64,000 nucleotides of DNA from Sulfitobacter sp. F26169L. Its GTDB lineage: Bacteria > Pseudomonadota > Alphaproteobacteria > Rhodobacterales > Rhodobacteraceae. The stretch is from the NCBI RefSeq assembly GCF_026410285.1, contig NZ_JAPMLP010000004.1:124242-188241 (forward strand), given 5' to 3'. Made by a program: the position numbers and the translations under genes. The notes under the pieces were generated by a model. The model was not told the origin of the DNA, searched no databases, and saw nothing but the letters and a program-made list of their open reading frames with translations. Shown in pieces: positions 45,250-53,768 of the stretch (its first letter is position 1; each line of letters starts with the position of its first letter).

Positions 45250-45702
45250 ATGTTGAAAGTGTATTTGTCAGGTGAGATTCACACCGACTGGCGTGAGCAG
45301 ATTACGCAAGGCGCGCAGGGGTTGGATGTGGTGTTTTCGGGGCCTGTAACCGACCATGCTGCAAGCGATGATTGCGGTGTCGAGATACTGGGCGCCGAGG
45401 CGGACAAATTCTGGCACGACCGAAAAAGCGCGCAGATAAACGCGATCCGGACACGTAAGGGGATTGCGGATGCAGACGTTGTTGTTGTGCGGTTCGGGGA
45501 GCAATACAAGCAATGGAATGCGGCCTTTGATGCAGGATATGCTGCAGCGCTGGGTAAATCCTTGATCATTCTGCACGGAACGGAGCACGCCCATGCACTG
45601 AAAGAGGTTGATGCAGCCGCCCTTGCTGTCGCATCGGAGCCAAAACAGGTGGTGGATATATTGCGATATGTTCTGACATCCGAATTGCCGCAGAGGTCCT
45701 AG
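45250..45702 (+). CDS. YtoQ family protein
   Basis: A 150-residue protein of the YtoQ family, distantly like nucleoside 2-deoxyribosyltransferases. It begins MLKVYLSGEIHTDWREQI, with NAIRTRKGIADADVVVVRFGEQYKQWNAAFDAGYAAALGKSLI in the middle. The YLSGEIH start and the GEQYKQWNAAFDAGYA region are the recognisable features. Function is not known. The TAG stop is part of a hairpin that looks like its terminator. Confidence 0.82.
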   Translation: MLKVYLSGEIHTDWREQITQGAQGLDVVFSGPVTDHAASDDCGVEILGAEADKFWHDRKSAQINAIRTRKGIADADVVVVRFGEQYKQWNAAFDAGYAAALGKSLIILHGTEHAHALKEVDAAALAVASEPKQVVDILRYVLTSELPQRS

Positions 45703-45738
45703 GGGGTTATTGTTCGGGCGGTTTTCCCCCTAGTTTTA
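45699..45738 (+). terminator. Possible terminator of the ytoQ gene
   Basis: CTAGGGGG (45699-45706, including the stop codon) pairs with CCCCCTAG (45726-45733) around a 19-base loop and is followed by TTTT. Confidence 0.6.
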
Positions 45739-45834
45739 GGCTGCTCAGTGCTCGGCTCTTATGTTAATCCCTTTGTAACGGTACGACGGGTGGGGAAACC
45801 AGCGGCCGGAAATGAAACTGAGGGACAAAAAAAT

Positions 45835-46266
45835 ATGCTTAATGAATTCAAGGACTTTATCGCCAAGGGCAATGTGATGGACATGGCCGTTGGTATTATT
45901 ATCGGTGCTGCGTTTACAGCGATTGTGACGTCGCTGGTTGGTGACTTGATTAACCCGATTATAGCCCTGTTTACAGGCGGGATAGACTTTTCCGGCTGGT
46001 TTTACGTCATTGGTGGCAGTGCAAGCGATTACGCATCAATCGAGGCCGCAACCGAAGCGGGTGTTGCCGTGTTTGCGATCGGGCGCTTTGTAATGGCTGT
46101 GATCAACTTCCTGATTATTGCGTTTGTGGTGTTTGTTCTGGTCAAGCAGGTGAACCGGATCAAGGAAGCAACCGCGAAGAAGGAAGAAGCGGAAGAGCTT
46201 GCGCCAGCAGGGCCCACACAGGAAGAACTGCTTGCAGATATTTTGAAAGAGCTGAAAAAGGCCTGA
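45835..46266 (+). CDS. mscL: Large-conductance mechanosensitive channel
   Basis: A 143-residue MscL. The N-terminal amphipathic helix and first membrane helix read [31 protein letters not shown], the pore-lining region with its GxxxA packing, then [17 protein letters not shown] periplasmic loop of about 25 residues precedes the second helix ([31 protein letters not shown]), and the charged C-terminal helix ends [11 protein letters not shown]. It opens under strong membrane tension to release solutes after osmotic downshock. The ATG at 45835 with GAGGGA upstream is the family start; the longer frame is not. Confidence 0.95.
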   Translation: MLNEFKDFIAKGNVMDMAVGIIIGAAFTAIVTSLVGDLINPIIALFTGGIDFSGWFYVIGGSASDYASIEAATEAGVAVFAIGRFVMAVINFLIIAFVVFVLVKQVNRIKEATAKKEEAEELAPAGPTQEELLADILKELKKA

Positions 46267-46290
46267 GCTGCAAGAGGCTTGGACGTCTGG

Positions 46291-46320
46291 AGGGGGCTGC
46301 AGTGATGCGGCCCCCTTTGT
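46291..46320. terminator. Terminator between mscL and ald
   Basis: AGGGGGCTGC (46291-46300) pairs with GCGGCCCCCT (46307-46316), one wobble, loop AGTGAT, followed by TTGTTGTTT on the plus strand. It lies between convergent genes. Confidence 0.8.
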
Positions 46321-46323
46321 TGT

Positions 46324-47439
46324 TTATTTGATGGCCTGTTCGGGTGTGATTGTGTGAATCCCCAAGGCTTTGCCAACGGCGTCATAGGTAAGCTGCCCTG
46401 CATGGACGTTCAGCCCCGCAAGCAAGTGGGGATCATCGGCGCAGGCCTGCTTCCAACCTTTGTCGGCCAACGCCAGCATGAAGGGCATGGTGGCGTTCCC
46501 CAGCGCGATTGTCGAGGTGCGCGCAACGGCACCGGGCATGTTGGCGACGCAGTAATGCATGATGCCGTCCACCTCGTAAATCGGGTCTTGGTGTGTGGTG
46601 GCGCGGGATGTTTCAAAGCAGCCGCCCTGATCGATGGCAACATCGACCAAAACTGCGCCAGCCTGCATAAGGCCGAGTTGTTCACGGCTTATCAGTTTCG
46701 GGGCCGCAGCACCGGGAACCAACACAGCGCCGATGACCATATCCATCTTTGGTAACAGATCGATCATTGCGCCGGCGTCGGAGTATTGCGTTGTCAGACG
46801 GCCCATGAACACATCATCCAGATAGGACAGGCGCGCGACAGAACGGTCCAGCACGGTGACATTTGCGCCCATGCCGACAGCAACACGCGCCGCCGCCGTG
46901 CCAACAACGCCGCCGCCGATAATGGCGACATTGGCAGGGCGCACACCCGGGACACCGCCCATCAAAACACCACGCCCGCCGTTGGCTTTTTGCAACGTCC
47001 ATGCACCCACTTGTGGCGCAAGGCGACCTGCGACTTCGGACATCGGTGCGAGCAGAGGTAACCCGCCTGCGCGATCTGTTACTGTTTCATAGGCGATGCA
47101 GGTCGCACCGGAAGATATAAGATCTCTGGTTTGTTCGGGATCAGGGGCCAGATGCAGATAGGTAAACAGAATTTGACCTTCGCGCAGCATTTTGCGCTCG
47201 ACTGCTTGGGGTTCTTTCACTTTCACGATCATATCTGCGGTGTCATAAACCTCGGCAGCGGTGTCGACGATCGTGGCCCCTGCGGCGACGTAATCGGCGT
47301 CTTCGAACCCCGCGCCAGTGCCTGCGCTTGTTTCAACGACGACATCGTGGCCGCGATTGACCGCTTCAACGGCGGCATTTGGTGTTATGCCAACACGAAA
47401 CTCTTGTGGCTTGATCTCTTTCGGGCAACCTAATTTCAT
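46324..47439 (-). CDS. ald: Alanine dehydrogenase
   Basis: A 371-residue NAD-dependent L-alanine dehydrogenase giving pyruvate, ammonium and NADH. Visible are the N-terminal MKLGCPKEIKPQEFRVG with the pyruvate-binding Arg, VKVKEP with a substrate Lys, YLHLAPD with the catalytic His, and the nucleotide fold VAIIGGGVVGTAAARVAVGMGA. The ATG at 47439 has a strong GGAGGAG upstream. It is divergent from an Lrp-family regulator. In taurine degraders this enzyme regenerates pyruvate from the alanine made by Tpa, so it is functionally linked to the gene set at the left of the window. Confidence 0.95.
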   Translation of the reverse strand: MKLGCPKEIKPQEFRVGITPNAAVEAVNRGHDVVVETSAGTGAGFEDADYVAAGATIVDTAAEVYDTADMIVKVKEPQAVERKMLREGQILFTYLHLAPDPEQTRDLISSGATCIAYETVTDRAGGLPLLAPMSEVAGRLAPQVGAWTLQKANGGRGVLMGGVPGVRPANVAIIGGGVVGTAAARVAVGMGANVTVLDRSVARLSYLDDVFMGRLTTQYSDAGAMIDLLPKMDMVIGAVLVPGAAAPKLISREQLGLMQAGAVLVDVAIDQGGCFETSRATTHQDPIYEVDGIMHYCVANMPGAVARTSTIALGNATMPFMLALADKGWKQACADDPHLLAGLNVHAGQLTYDAVGKALGIHTITPEQAIK

Positions 47440-47580
47440 TGCGTTTCTTCTCCTCCTCCGAATGTATGACACAGGATAGATCATGTGATCTGCATGTGGT
47501 GGCGATTTTCTCTCGCCAAATGCGAGTTTATTCGAATAGTCTCTTGTGAAAGCCCTGTTTGATGCAAAGGTATTGTGCGC

Positions 47581-48036
47581 ATGCTGGATAGTATAGATCA
47601 GAAACTGCTGGTGGCCCTGCAGCGGCAGGGGCGGATGTCGAACGCCGAACTTTCAGAACAGGTAAATTTGTCGCCTTCCGCTTGTCACCGCCGGGTGCAA
47701 CGGCTGGAAGCAGAGGGATACATCCGCGACTATGTCGCACTGCTGGATGCCCGCAAGCTTGGCGTGCCGACGACGGTGTTCGTCGAGATCACCTTGCAAG
47801 GGCAGGCCGATGAAGTTCTGGACGCCTTTGAAAAATCGGTGGCACGGATACCGGATGTGCTGGAGTGTCACCTAATGGCGGGAACAGCCGACTACCTGTT
47901 GAAGGTCGTGGCAGAAGATACAGAAGATTTTGCCCGCATCCACCGTCAACATCTGGCCCGTCTGCCCGGTGTCGGGCAGATGCAGTCAAGCTTTGCCTTA
48001 CGCACTGTGTTCAAGACGACAGCTTTGCCGGTATAA
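47581..48036 (+). CDS. Lrp/AsnC-family regulator, likely AldR-type
   Basis: A 151-residue regulator with an AsnC helix-turn-helix (LLVALQRQGRMSNAELSEQVNLSPSACHRRVQRLE) and a RAM domain (CHLMAGTADYLLKVVAEDTE). The ATG at 47581 is chosen; a GTG two codons earlier is the alternative. It faces ald across 141 bases, which contain the inverted repeats GATCA/TGATC (47479-47490) and TGGCGA/TCGCCA (47500-47518) as possible operators. It probably activates ald in response to alanine, as divergent Lrp-type partners do elsewhere. Confidence 0.87.
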   Translation: MLDSIDQKLLVALQRQGRMSNAELSEQVNLSPSACHRRVQRLEAEGYIRDYVALLDARKLGVPTTVFVEITLQGQADEVLDAFEKSVARIPDVLECHLMAGTADYLLKVVAEDTEDFARIHRQHLARLPGVGQMQSSFALRTVFKTTALPV

Positions 48037-48044
48037 GGCTTGCT

Positions 48045-48296
48045 TTAGCGCGCGGGCCAGTCAAGCTGGATCATCAATTTGTTCAAACCCGTATCCTCGA
48101 CCCGCCAGGCGCGTTTCAGGACGTGAAATGTTTCGCCGCCAATTTCAACCAGATCGCCCGCCAACATCGCTGAGCTTGCGTTTACGTTTGGGTCGTCCAT
48201 ATTGATGCCCTGAGTGTCGCACCGGTCTTGTGCCGAACGGGTCCAGATGAATGCGCAAACTGTTCCAACCTGTGCTTCCTGAAAGGAAACCGCCAT
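48045..48296 (-). CDS. Small conserved-looking hypothetical protein
   Basis: An 83-residue protein, MAVSFQEAQVGTVCAFIWTR at the start and ending KLMIQLDWPAR. It has no signal peptide or membrane segment and three cysteine/aromatic-rich short strands, perhaps a small beta-rich fold. The ATG has AAAGG about nine bases upstream, and its last base pair overlaps the start codon of the divergent DUF2165 gene. I do not recognise the family. The good ribosome site is the main reason to accept it. Confidence 0.6.
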   Translation of the reverse strand: MAVSFQEAQVGTVCAFIWTRSAQDRCDTQGINMDDPNVNASSAMLAGDLVEIGGETFHVLKRAWRVEDTGLNKLMIQLDWPAR

Positions 48297-48786
48297 GATA
48301 ATCCGCCTTTGTAAGATCGTACTTGTGTTAAGCTTGGCGAGCTTTGCATTTATGGTGACCTTCAACAATATCACCGATTACGACTCAAACTTTCAGTTCG
48401 TCAAACATGTGCTTAGCATGGACACAACGTTTGAAGGCAACGCCGCGATGTACCGTGCGATCACCAGTCCGACATTGTGGAATGCAGGGTACTGGCTGAT
48501 TATTCTGGGTGAAGGGCTAACCTGTCTGGTGCTGCTCTACGGCGCGTGGGCGATGTTCGCGGCGCGGCGTGAAGCAGGAATTGTTTTTCAGGATTCAAAA
48601 ACGGGTGTCGTCGTTGGCGCGACAACCGGATTTCTGGTCTGGTTTGTCGGCTTTATGGTAGTCGGCGGTGAATGGTTCCTGATGTGGCAATCACCCACAT
48701 GGAACGGTCAGGATGCGGCGTTCAAATTTTATATGTCCATTCTGGGTGTGTTGATATTTGTGATGCTGCCTGACGACGAAATATAG
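48295..48786 (+). CDS. DUF2165 family small integral membrane protein
   Basis: A 163-residue protein with four hydrophobic helices (about 5-21, 62-86, 103-124, 143-157). The features FNNITDYDSNFQFVKHVLSMDTTF and the region WNAGYWLIILGEGLTCLVLLYGA, with GGEWFLMWQSPTWNGQDAAF later, match DUF2165. Its role is unknown. AAGGA lies seven bases before the ATG. It ends before a terminator that chiefly serves the convergent rpsU. Confidence 0.85.
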   Translation: MIIRLCKIVLVLSLASFAFMVTFNNITDYDSNFQFVKHVLSMDTTFEGNAAMYRAITSPTLWNAGYWLIILGEGLTCLVLLYGAWAMFAARREAGIVFQDSKTGVVVGATTGFLVWFVGFMVVGGEWFLMWQSPTWNGQDAAFKFYMSILGVLIFVMLPDDEI

Positions 48787-48793
48787 ATCACGC

Positions 48794-48834
48794 AAAAAAA
48801 AGAAACCCCCGCAGCCGGACAGCCGCGGGGGTTT
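48794..48834 (-). terminator. Terminator of rpsU
   Basis: AAACCCCCGC (48803-48812) pairs with GCGGGGGTTT (48825-48834). On the reverse strand it is followed by a run of eight T (48794-48801). It can also act weakly for the forward gene. Confidence 0.9.
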
Positions 48835-48864
48835 GAACTTGTGTTACAGTACGTTGGGTGTGAT

Positions 48865-49071
48865 TTACATCATACCTTCGCGCTGTGCCTTTTTACGTGC
48901 CAATTTACGGGCACGGCGGATCGCTTCGGCTTTCTGGCGTGCTTTTTTCTCGGACGGCTTCTCGAAATGCTGCTTAAGCTTCATTTCACGAAACACACCC
49001 TCGCGCTGAAGTTTCTTCTTCAGGGCGCGCAGCGCTTGATCGACGTTATTATCGCGAACACTAACCTGCAT
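48865..49071 (-). CDS. rpsU: 30S ribosomal protein S21
   Basis: A 68-residue, highly basic protein: [31 protein letters not shown], then [27 protein letters not shown]. This is the standard alphaproteobacterial S21. It assists mRNA start-site pairing by 16S rRNA. It is monocistronic with a strong terminator. Confidence 0.96.
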   Translation of the reverse strand: MQVSVRDNNVDQALRALKKKLQREGVFREMKLKQHFEKPSEKKARQKAEAIRRARKLARKKAQREGMM

Positions 49072-49180
49072 GTGGTTTTCACCACCTTTCTAGTTTGAAG
49101 TTGCAAGGATTTGCAGGAAGTGGCTCTCTAGCAAATCTGTGCTATATTGTCCAGTGTTACGCCTTAAGAGGATAAATGCC

Positions 49181-49885
49181 ATGACCACAGCCCAAGCTGC
49201 GCCGAAAACAGGGCCAAAAGATCTGCTGTTAGACGCGGCGCTGATGCATGTGCCTTTTGACGGATGGTCAAAAGATACCTTTGATGCCGCGATTATCGAT
49301 TCGGGGGTGGATGAAGTTGTCGCACACAGCATATGCCCCCGCGGCGCGGTTGATTTGGCGATTTATTACCACACCCGTGGCGACACTATGATGTTGGAGA
49401 AGCTGGCGCAGGCAGATCTGGATGACATGAAGTTTCGTGATCGTATTGCGGCGGCAGTGCGGTTCCGGTTGGAGATTGTCGAGGACAAAGAGGTTGTGCG
49501 CCGTGGTACGGCCCTGTTTGCATTGCCCATGTATGCCGCAGACGGCGCCAAGGCGATCTGGGGTACGGCAGACGCAATTTGGAACGCTTTGGGCGACACG
49601 TCAGAAGACGTGAACTGGTACACAAAACGCGCTACGCTGAGCGGCGTCTATTCGGCCACAGTTCTCTATTGGCTGGGGGACACCAGTGAGGACCACGCTA
49701 ACACATGGGCGTTTCTGGATCGCCGCATTGAAAATGTAATGCAGTTTGAAAAACTAAAAGCGCAGGTTAACGCCAACCCAGTCCTCAGCAAGGTCATGGC
49801 TGGTCCCGTGTGGCTGATGAGCCATGTCAAAGCACCCCAGCACAAGCCGCAAGCTGGCTTGCCGGGGCGGTGGAACAGACCCTGA
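49181..49885 (+). CDS. COQ9-family ubiquinone biosynthesis protein
   Basis: A 234-residue protein of the COQ9 family, a TetR-like lipid-binding fold that presents ubiquinone intermediates to Coq7. The C-terminal COQ9 core is clear: VNWYTKRATLSGVYSATVLYWLGD. The ATG at 49181 has AGAGGA eight bases upstream. It is divergent from rpsU. The function is inferred from the eukaryotic and alphaproteobacterial family. Confidence 0.87.
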   Translation: MTTAQAAPKTGPKDLLLDAALMHVPFDGWSKDTFDAAIIDSGVDEVVAHSICPRGAVDLAIYYHTRGDTMMLEKLAQADLDDMKFRDRIAAAVRFRLEIVEDKEVVRRGTALFALPMYAADGAKAIWGTADAIWNALGDTSEDVNWYTKRATLSGVYSATVLYWLGDTSEDHANTWAFLDRRIENVMQFEKLKAQVNANPVLSKVMAGPVWLMSHVKAPQHKPQAGLPGRWNRP

Positions 49886-49992
49886 TCCGGTCTTCTTTTT
49901 GCAAATTGCGAATCTGGTTCGCCTTTTTTGCTGTTAGCACAGCGGCGCCGCTGCTAGATCGCGTTTGATCTTTTTGTCGCAAGGGCCGATGC

Positions 49993-50724
49993 ATGGCGAA
50001 TCCTGTGAAGTTACTGGCGCTGGATGCCGTTGGTCTGCGGATCGACGGCAGGGATATTTTGCGCGGTATCTCGTTCGCGACGGACGCACGGCGTATCGCG
50101 GTACTGGGCCGGAACGGATCAGGCAAGACAACACTGGCGCGGGTCATTGCGGGGCTGCAAACGCCCAGTGAGGGGGCAGTTCAGGTTGCGGGCGTGGATG
50201 TTACGCGCGACAGGCGCGGGGCGTTGGGTGCGGTGGGTATTCTGTTTCAGAATCCCGATCACCAGATTATCTTTCCGACGGTCGGTGAAGAGCTGGCCTT
50301 TGGCCTGAAACAGATGGGGCTAAGCAAGCGGGCCGTGGTGGAACGCGTGTCCGAAACGTTATCGCGCTTTGGCAAGGCCGCGTGGCATGATGCGGCAATC
50401 CATCAACTCTCGCAGGGCCAGCGCCAGCTTGTTTGTCTTATGGCGATCCTGGCGATGGCCCCCGAGGTTATCATTCTGGATGAACCCTTTGCCGGTCTTG
50501 ATATCCCGACAGCGATGCATCTGACGCGGGTACTGGACAGTACCGATGCCGCACTGGTTCACATCACCCACGATCCCCGCACCGTTCTGGATTACGATCA
50601 CGCACTCTGGATCGAGGGCGGTGCGATAGAGGTGCAAGGGCCTGCCGCGCAGGTTGGCAAGACGTTTGAAGATGCCATGCGGCAACTAGGAGCGCGTGAT
50701 GATCTCACTGACCTCGCCGGTTAA
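49993..50724 (+). CDS. bioM: BioM, biotin ECF transporter ATPase
   Basis: A 243-residue ABC ATPase of the energy-coupling factor type. Walker A is LGRNGSGKTT (about residues 36-45), the Q-loop LFQNPDHQII is of the CbiO/EcfA kind, the signature is LSQGQRQLV and Walker B VIILDEPFAGLD. It powers biotin uptake with BioN and BioY. The gene overlaps bioN by about 26 bases, so they are tightly coupled. Confidence 0.92.
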   Translation: MANPVKLLALDAVGLRIDGRDILRGISFATDARRIAVLGRNGSGKTTLARVIAGLQTPSEGAVQVAGVDVTRDRRGALGAVGILFQNPDHQIIFPTVGEELAFGLKQMGLSKRAVVERVSETLSRFGKAAWHDAAIHQLSQGQRQLVCLMAILAMAPEVIILDEPFAGLDIPTAMHLTRVLDSTDAALVHITHDPRTVLDYDHALWIEGGAIEVQGPAAQVGKTFEDAMRQLGARDDLTDLAG

Positions 50725-51313
50725 AACCCGCGCGCACGGCTGGTCCGCGGGGGGTAAACTGGCTGCGCTCTGTTTGGCGTCTGTTGTGCTGTTTGCCGCG
50801 CCATACCTCTGGTTTCAGGTCATCGCAGCGTTGTCGGTGCTGATACTTTACGCGCTTCCGGGGGGGATATTCTTGCGCTACGGGCTGCGGCGGATTTGGC
50901 CGTTATGGCCTTTCGTGGTGCTGGTGCTGATCTGGCATGTTGCAACTGGCGTGACGGAAGCGGGGGTAGTGATTGCCCTGCGGATGCTGAGTGCTGTAGC
51001 CCTTGCCAATCTGGTGACCATGACGACAAAACTCGATGCGATGATGGCGGTTGTGCATCGCCTGCTTGGCCCGTTTTCGCGGTTTGGTCTGAATATACGT
51101 GCGATTGAACTTGCAGCAGCGATGGTGATCCGCTTTACCCCCATCCTGTCACAGAAGGGTGCTGCACTGGCGCTTGCATGGCGTGCGCGGTCGCGCCGAA
51201 GGGCAAGTTGGCGGGTGATTGTACCATTCATGGTTTTAGCACTGGATGATGCCGACCACGTAGCCGAAGCGCTGCGTGCGCGCGGCGGGTTTGAATTGGA
51301 TAAAGATTTATGA
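50699..51313 (+). CDS. bioN: BioN, biotin ECF transporter transmembrane T component
   Basis: A 204-residue CbiQ/EcfT-type membrane protein with about four to five hydrophobic segments and the coupling motifs with the Ala-Arg-Gly signature: ALAWRARSRRRAS and EALRARGGFE near the C-terminus. These contact the ATPase. The ATG at 50699 is preferred over the GTG one codon earlier because AGGAG lies six bases upstream. It lies inside the end of bioM and its stop overlaps the bioY start. Confidence 0.9.
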   Translation: MISLTSPVKTRAHGWSAGGKLAALCLASVVLFAAPYLWFQVIAALSVLILYALPGGIFLRYGLRRIWPLWPFVVLVLIWHVATGVTEAGVVIALRMLSAVALANLVTMTTKLDAMMAVVHRLLGPFSRFGLNIRAIELAAAMVIRFTPILSQKGAALALAWRARSRRRASWRVIVPFMVLALDDADHVAEALRARGGFELDKDL

Positions 51314-51861
51314 CGATGGAACGAAACGTAACGCAGATTGCACTGTTCACGGCCCTGATTGCCGCCTTGGGGTTGATCCCACAGCTTACACTGGCGTTTG
51401 GCGTGCCGATCACGGCGCAGAGCCTTGGTGTGATGTTATGTGGCACGGTTTTGGGGGCGCGGCGCGGAGCACTGGCTGTGCTGCTGTTCGTGGGGCTGGT
51501 TGCGATTGGTTTGCCGCTGTTGTCAGGCGGTCGCGGTGGCCTCGGCCAGTTTGTAGTGCCAACATCAGGCTTTTTGATCGGGTTTCCTGTGGCCGCGTTT
51601 GTGACGGGATACGCGATGGAGCGGTTGGGCAAATTCGCTGTCGTTTGGGCGGCGGGTATTGCCGCAATTCTGGGCGGCGTTGTGGTGCTGTACGTCTTTG
51701 GTATCGCAGGTCTTGCGATTGCGCTGGATCGTCCTGTCGGGCAGGCGGCTTTGCTGGTTACCGCGTTTATTCCTGGCGATATCATAAAGGCGGTTCTGGC
51801 GGCGCTGATCACGGCAGCGCTGTACCGTGCGCGGCCCAATAGCGTGCCTTCCCGCAGATAG
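51310..51861 (+). CDS. bioY: BioY, biotin-binding S component
   Basis: A 183-residue membrane protein with six helices. The family segments VPITAQSLGVMLCGTVLGARRG and GGRGGLGQFVVPTSGFLIGFP are the biotin-site loops of BioY, and FIPGDIIKAVLAALI lies near the end. Start overlaps the bioN stop (ATGA). Together bioMNY form the three-part biotin transporter described in Rhodobacter capsulatus, in the same gene set. An auxotrophy for biotin is possible but not shown here. Confidence 0.95.
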   Translation: MTMERNVTQIALFTALIAALGLIPQLTLAFGVPITAQSLGVMLCGTVLGARRGALAVLLFVGLVAIGLPLLSGGRGGLGQFVVPTSGFLIGFPVAAFVTGYAMERLGKFAVVWAAGIAAILGGVVVLYVFGIAGLAIALDRPVGQAALLVTAFIPGDIIKAVLAALITAALYRARPNSVPSRR

Positions 51862-51956
51862 AGCGAAACAGGCGGCAGGTGCGTTCGCATGGGGTGTACT
51901 CCGGCCCACACAAGTTTATGCTGATGCCGAACCGAATGATCAGAGAGGAACACCCG

Positions 51957-52943
51957 ATGTCACAAATGATGCGCGCAGTTGAAATCACCACCGCAGGTGG
52001 GCCGGACGTGTTGAAGGTGACAGAGCGGCCTATGCCCGAAGCAGGGCACGGACAGGTCGTTATCAAAGTTGCTTGGGCAGGTGTTAACCGCCCCGATGCG
52101 TTGCAGCGCGCAGGGGCATATGCGCCTCCGCCCACCGCAAGCGATTTGCCGGGGCTGGAAGCCTCCGGCGAAGTTGTCGCGGTGGGTGCAGGTGTGTCGG
52201 GTGTCGCGCTGGGTGATCTTGTTTGCGCCCTGTTGCCGGGTGGTGGCTATGCCGAATATGTCGCCACGCCTGCCGCCCATTGCCTGCCGGTCCCCAAGGG
52301 TATGGATCTGAAAGAAGCAGCGTGCCTGCCGGAAACATTTTTTACCGTCTGGTCCAACGTCTTTATGCGCGGCGGGTTGAAAGCAGGAGAGCGGATTCTG
52401 ATCCACGGCGGATCGTCAGGCATCGGCACAACCGCGATCCAGTTGGCCGATGCATTTGGTGCAAGAGTGTTCATCACGGCAGGAAATGCCGAGAAGTGCG
52501 AAGCCTGTGTGAAGCTGGGGGCAGAGCGTGCAATCAACTATCGTGAAGAGGATTTTGTCGCGATTATGCAAGCCGAAGGCGGGGCAGACCTGATCCTTGA
52601 TATGGTGGGGGGCGATTACATTGCGCGCAACCTGAAATCACTGGATCTGGATGGCCGACTGGTACAAATTGCGTTTCTGGGAGGTCCGAAAGCAGAGATA
52701 AATTTTGCGCCCCTGATGACGCGCCGCCTGACGATCACCGGGTCCACCCTGCGGCCTCAGTCGGACCTGGCCAAAGCGCGCATCGCGACCGAACTTCGCG
52801 AGGCAGTCTGGCCGCTGCTTGATTCGGGCCGTGTTGCACCGGTTATGGACAGCGAATTCGCCTTTGAAGATGCGGCAGGCGCACACGCCCGAATGGAAGC
52901 GAGTGGCCATATCGGGAAAATTGTCTTGAAAGTTGGCGGATAA
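51957..52943 (+). CDS. NAD(P)H quinone oxidoreductase (PIG3/zeta-crystallin-like)
   Basis: A 328-residue zinc-free MDR-family oxidoreductase. It opens MRAVEITTAGGPDVLKVTERP, has the family stretch VAWAGVNRPDALQRAGAYAPP and the nucleotide-binding LIHGGSSGIGTTAIQLADAFGA at about residue 148. It should reduce quinones or other enones with NADPH. The ATG at 51957 has AGAGGAA upstream; the longer open frame is less likely. It is a lone gene after bioY. Confidence 0.88.
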   Translation: MSQMMRAVEITTAGGPDVLKVTERPMPEAGHGQVVIKVAWAGVNRPDALQRAGAYAPPPTASDLPGLEASGEVVAVGAGVSGVALGDLVCALLPGGGYAEYVATPAAHCLPVPKGMDLKEAACLPETFFTVWSNVFMRGGLKAGERILIHGGSSGIGTTAIQLADAFGARVFITAGNAEKCEACVKLGAERAINYREEDFVAIMQAEGGADLILDMVGGDYIARNLKSLDLDGRLVQIAFLGGPKAEINFAPLMTRRLTITGSTLRPQSDLAKARIATELREAVWPLLDSGRVAPVMDSEFAFEDAAGAHARMEASGHIGKIVLKVGG

Positions 52944-53002
52944 AACACTGTATTGCCGAAACGGCGGTAACAGAAGTGTTTACGAGCATGTTCCCTGTAG
53001 AC

Positions 53003-53641
53003 CTAGCGTAGTGGCGTGAACAGGGCGTCTTTCAGGGTGCAATCCTTGATCACGTCGCGACCGCAAGGAACCGGAGCCAGATTGCGGGAAAGGCAAATGC
53101 GGGCCTCCTGAATGTAGCCTTGGCGGCAGGTGATTGTGATGCTGTCCGGTGTGAGATGCGGATTTTCTTTGAGAAAAGCTTCCTCGACCACCGAGGCGGG
53201 CAGTTTAACCGCGCGATCAAGTTTGCGGAAAACAGCAGGCCGGATGATGGTAGAATAGGCGCGGCGGGAGAGCCCGTAATAGGCTTCTGCGCTGAGATTT
53301 GTGCAACTTCCGTGCTTTTTCCACTGATGCCACGCAAGGCCGCCGCTGCCCATGATATCAGCCATGTTCGCTGTCATGCCGCGTGAGGGCGGGCGTTTGG
53401 CGGTCTGGCAAAAAGACGGATATCCGCGATGGAACTGTGGCCAGAGGCCATGTAAAATCCATCCGTGATCTTCACGCGCATGACATTGCGGAGCCTTCCG
53501 CGCGTCACCTTCAAGGGCACACCAGTTTGCTGACCAACTGAGGGCCATTACGTAGTAGTCAAACTCGCCCGCGCGCTCTCCTTTTGCAAATGCGGGCAGA
53601 GTCGTCAGGTATATCAGCAGAACAAGACAAATACGGCGCAT
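53003..53641 (-). CDS. Ribonuclease T2 family enzyme, exported
   Basis: A 212-residue protein with signal peptide MRRICLVLLIYLTTLPAFA. Both active-site segments of RNase T2 are intact: CAS I WILHGLWPQFHRGYP and CAS II WHQWKKHGSC, with the two catalytic histidines and the Lys. Several cysteines should form disulfides in the periplasm. It cleaves single-stranded RNA to 2',3'-cyclic phosphates and may scavenge phosphate and nucleosides. The ATG at 53641 follows AAGGA. A 2',3'-cyclic nucleotide phosphodiesterase-like gene lies at 61.6 kb. Confidence 0.92.
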   Translation of the reverse strand: MRRICLVLLIYLTTLPAFAKGERAGEFDYYVMALSWSANWCALEGDARKAPQCHAREDHGWILHGLWPQFHRGYPSFCQTAKRPPSRGMTANMADIMGSGGLAWHQWKKHGSCTNLSAEAYYGLSRRAYSTIIRPAVFRKLDRAVKLPASVVEEAFLKENPHLTPDSITITCRQGYIQEARICLSRNLAPVPCGRDVIKDCTLKDALFTPLR

Positions 53642-53768
53642 CTCGGGTCTTTCCTTATGAACGGTCATTCTCTATATAAGCCACAAGTTCCCCAAAATTG
53701 GAAACGGTTCCGGCCTCCGGGACAGCCTATTTCAGGCGACGGGGAAGGTGCGTTTTAAGGAGAGACAC

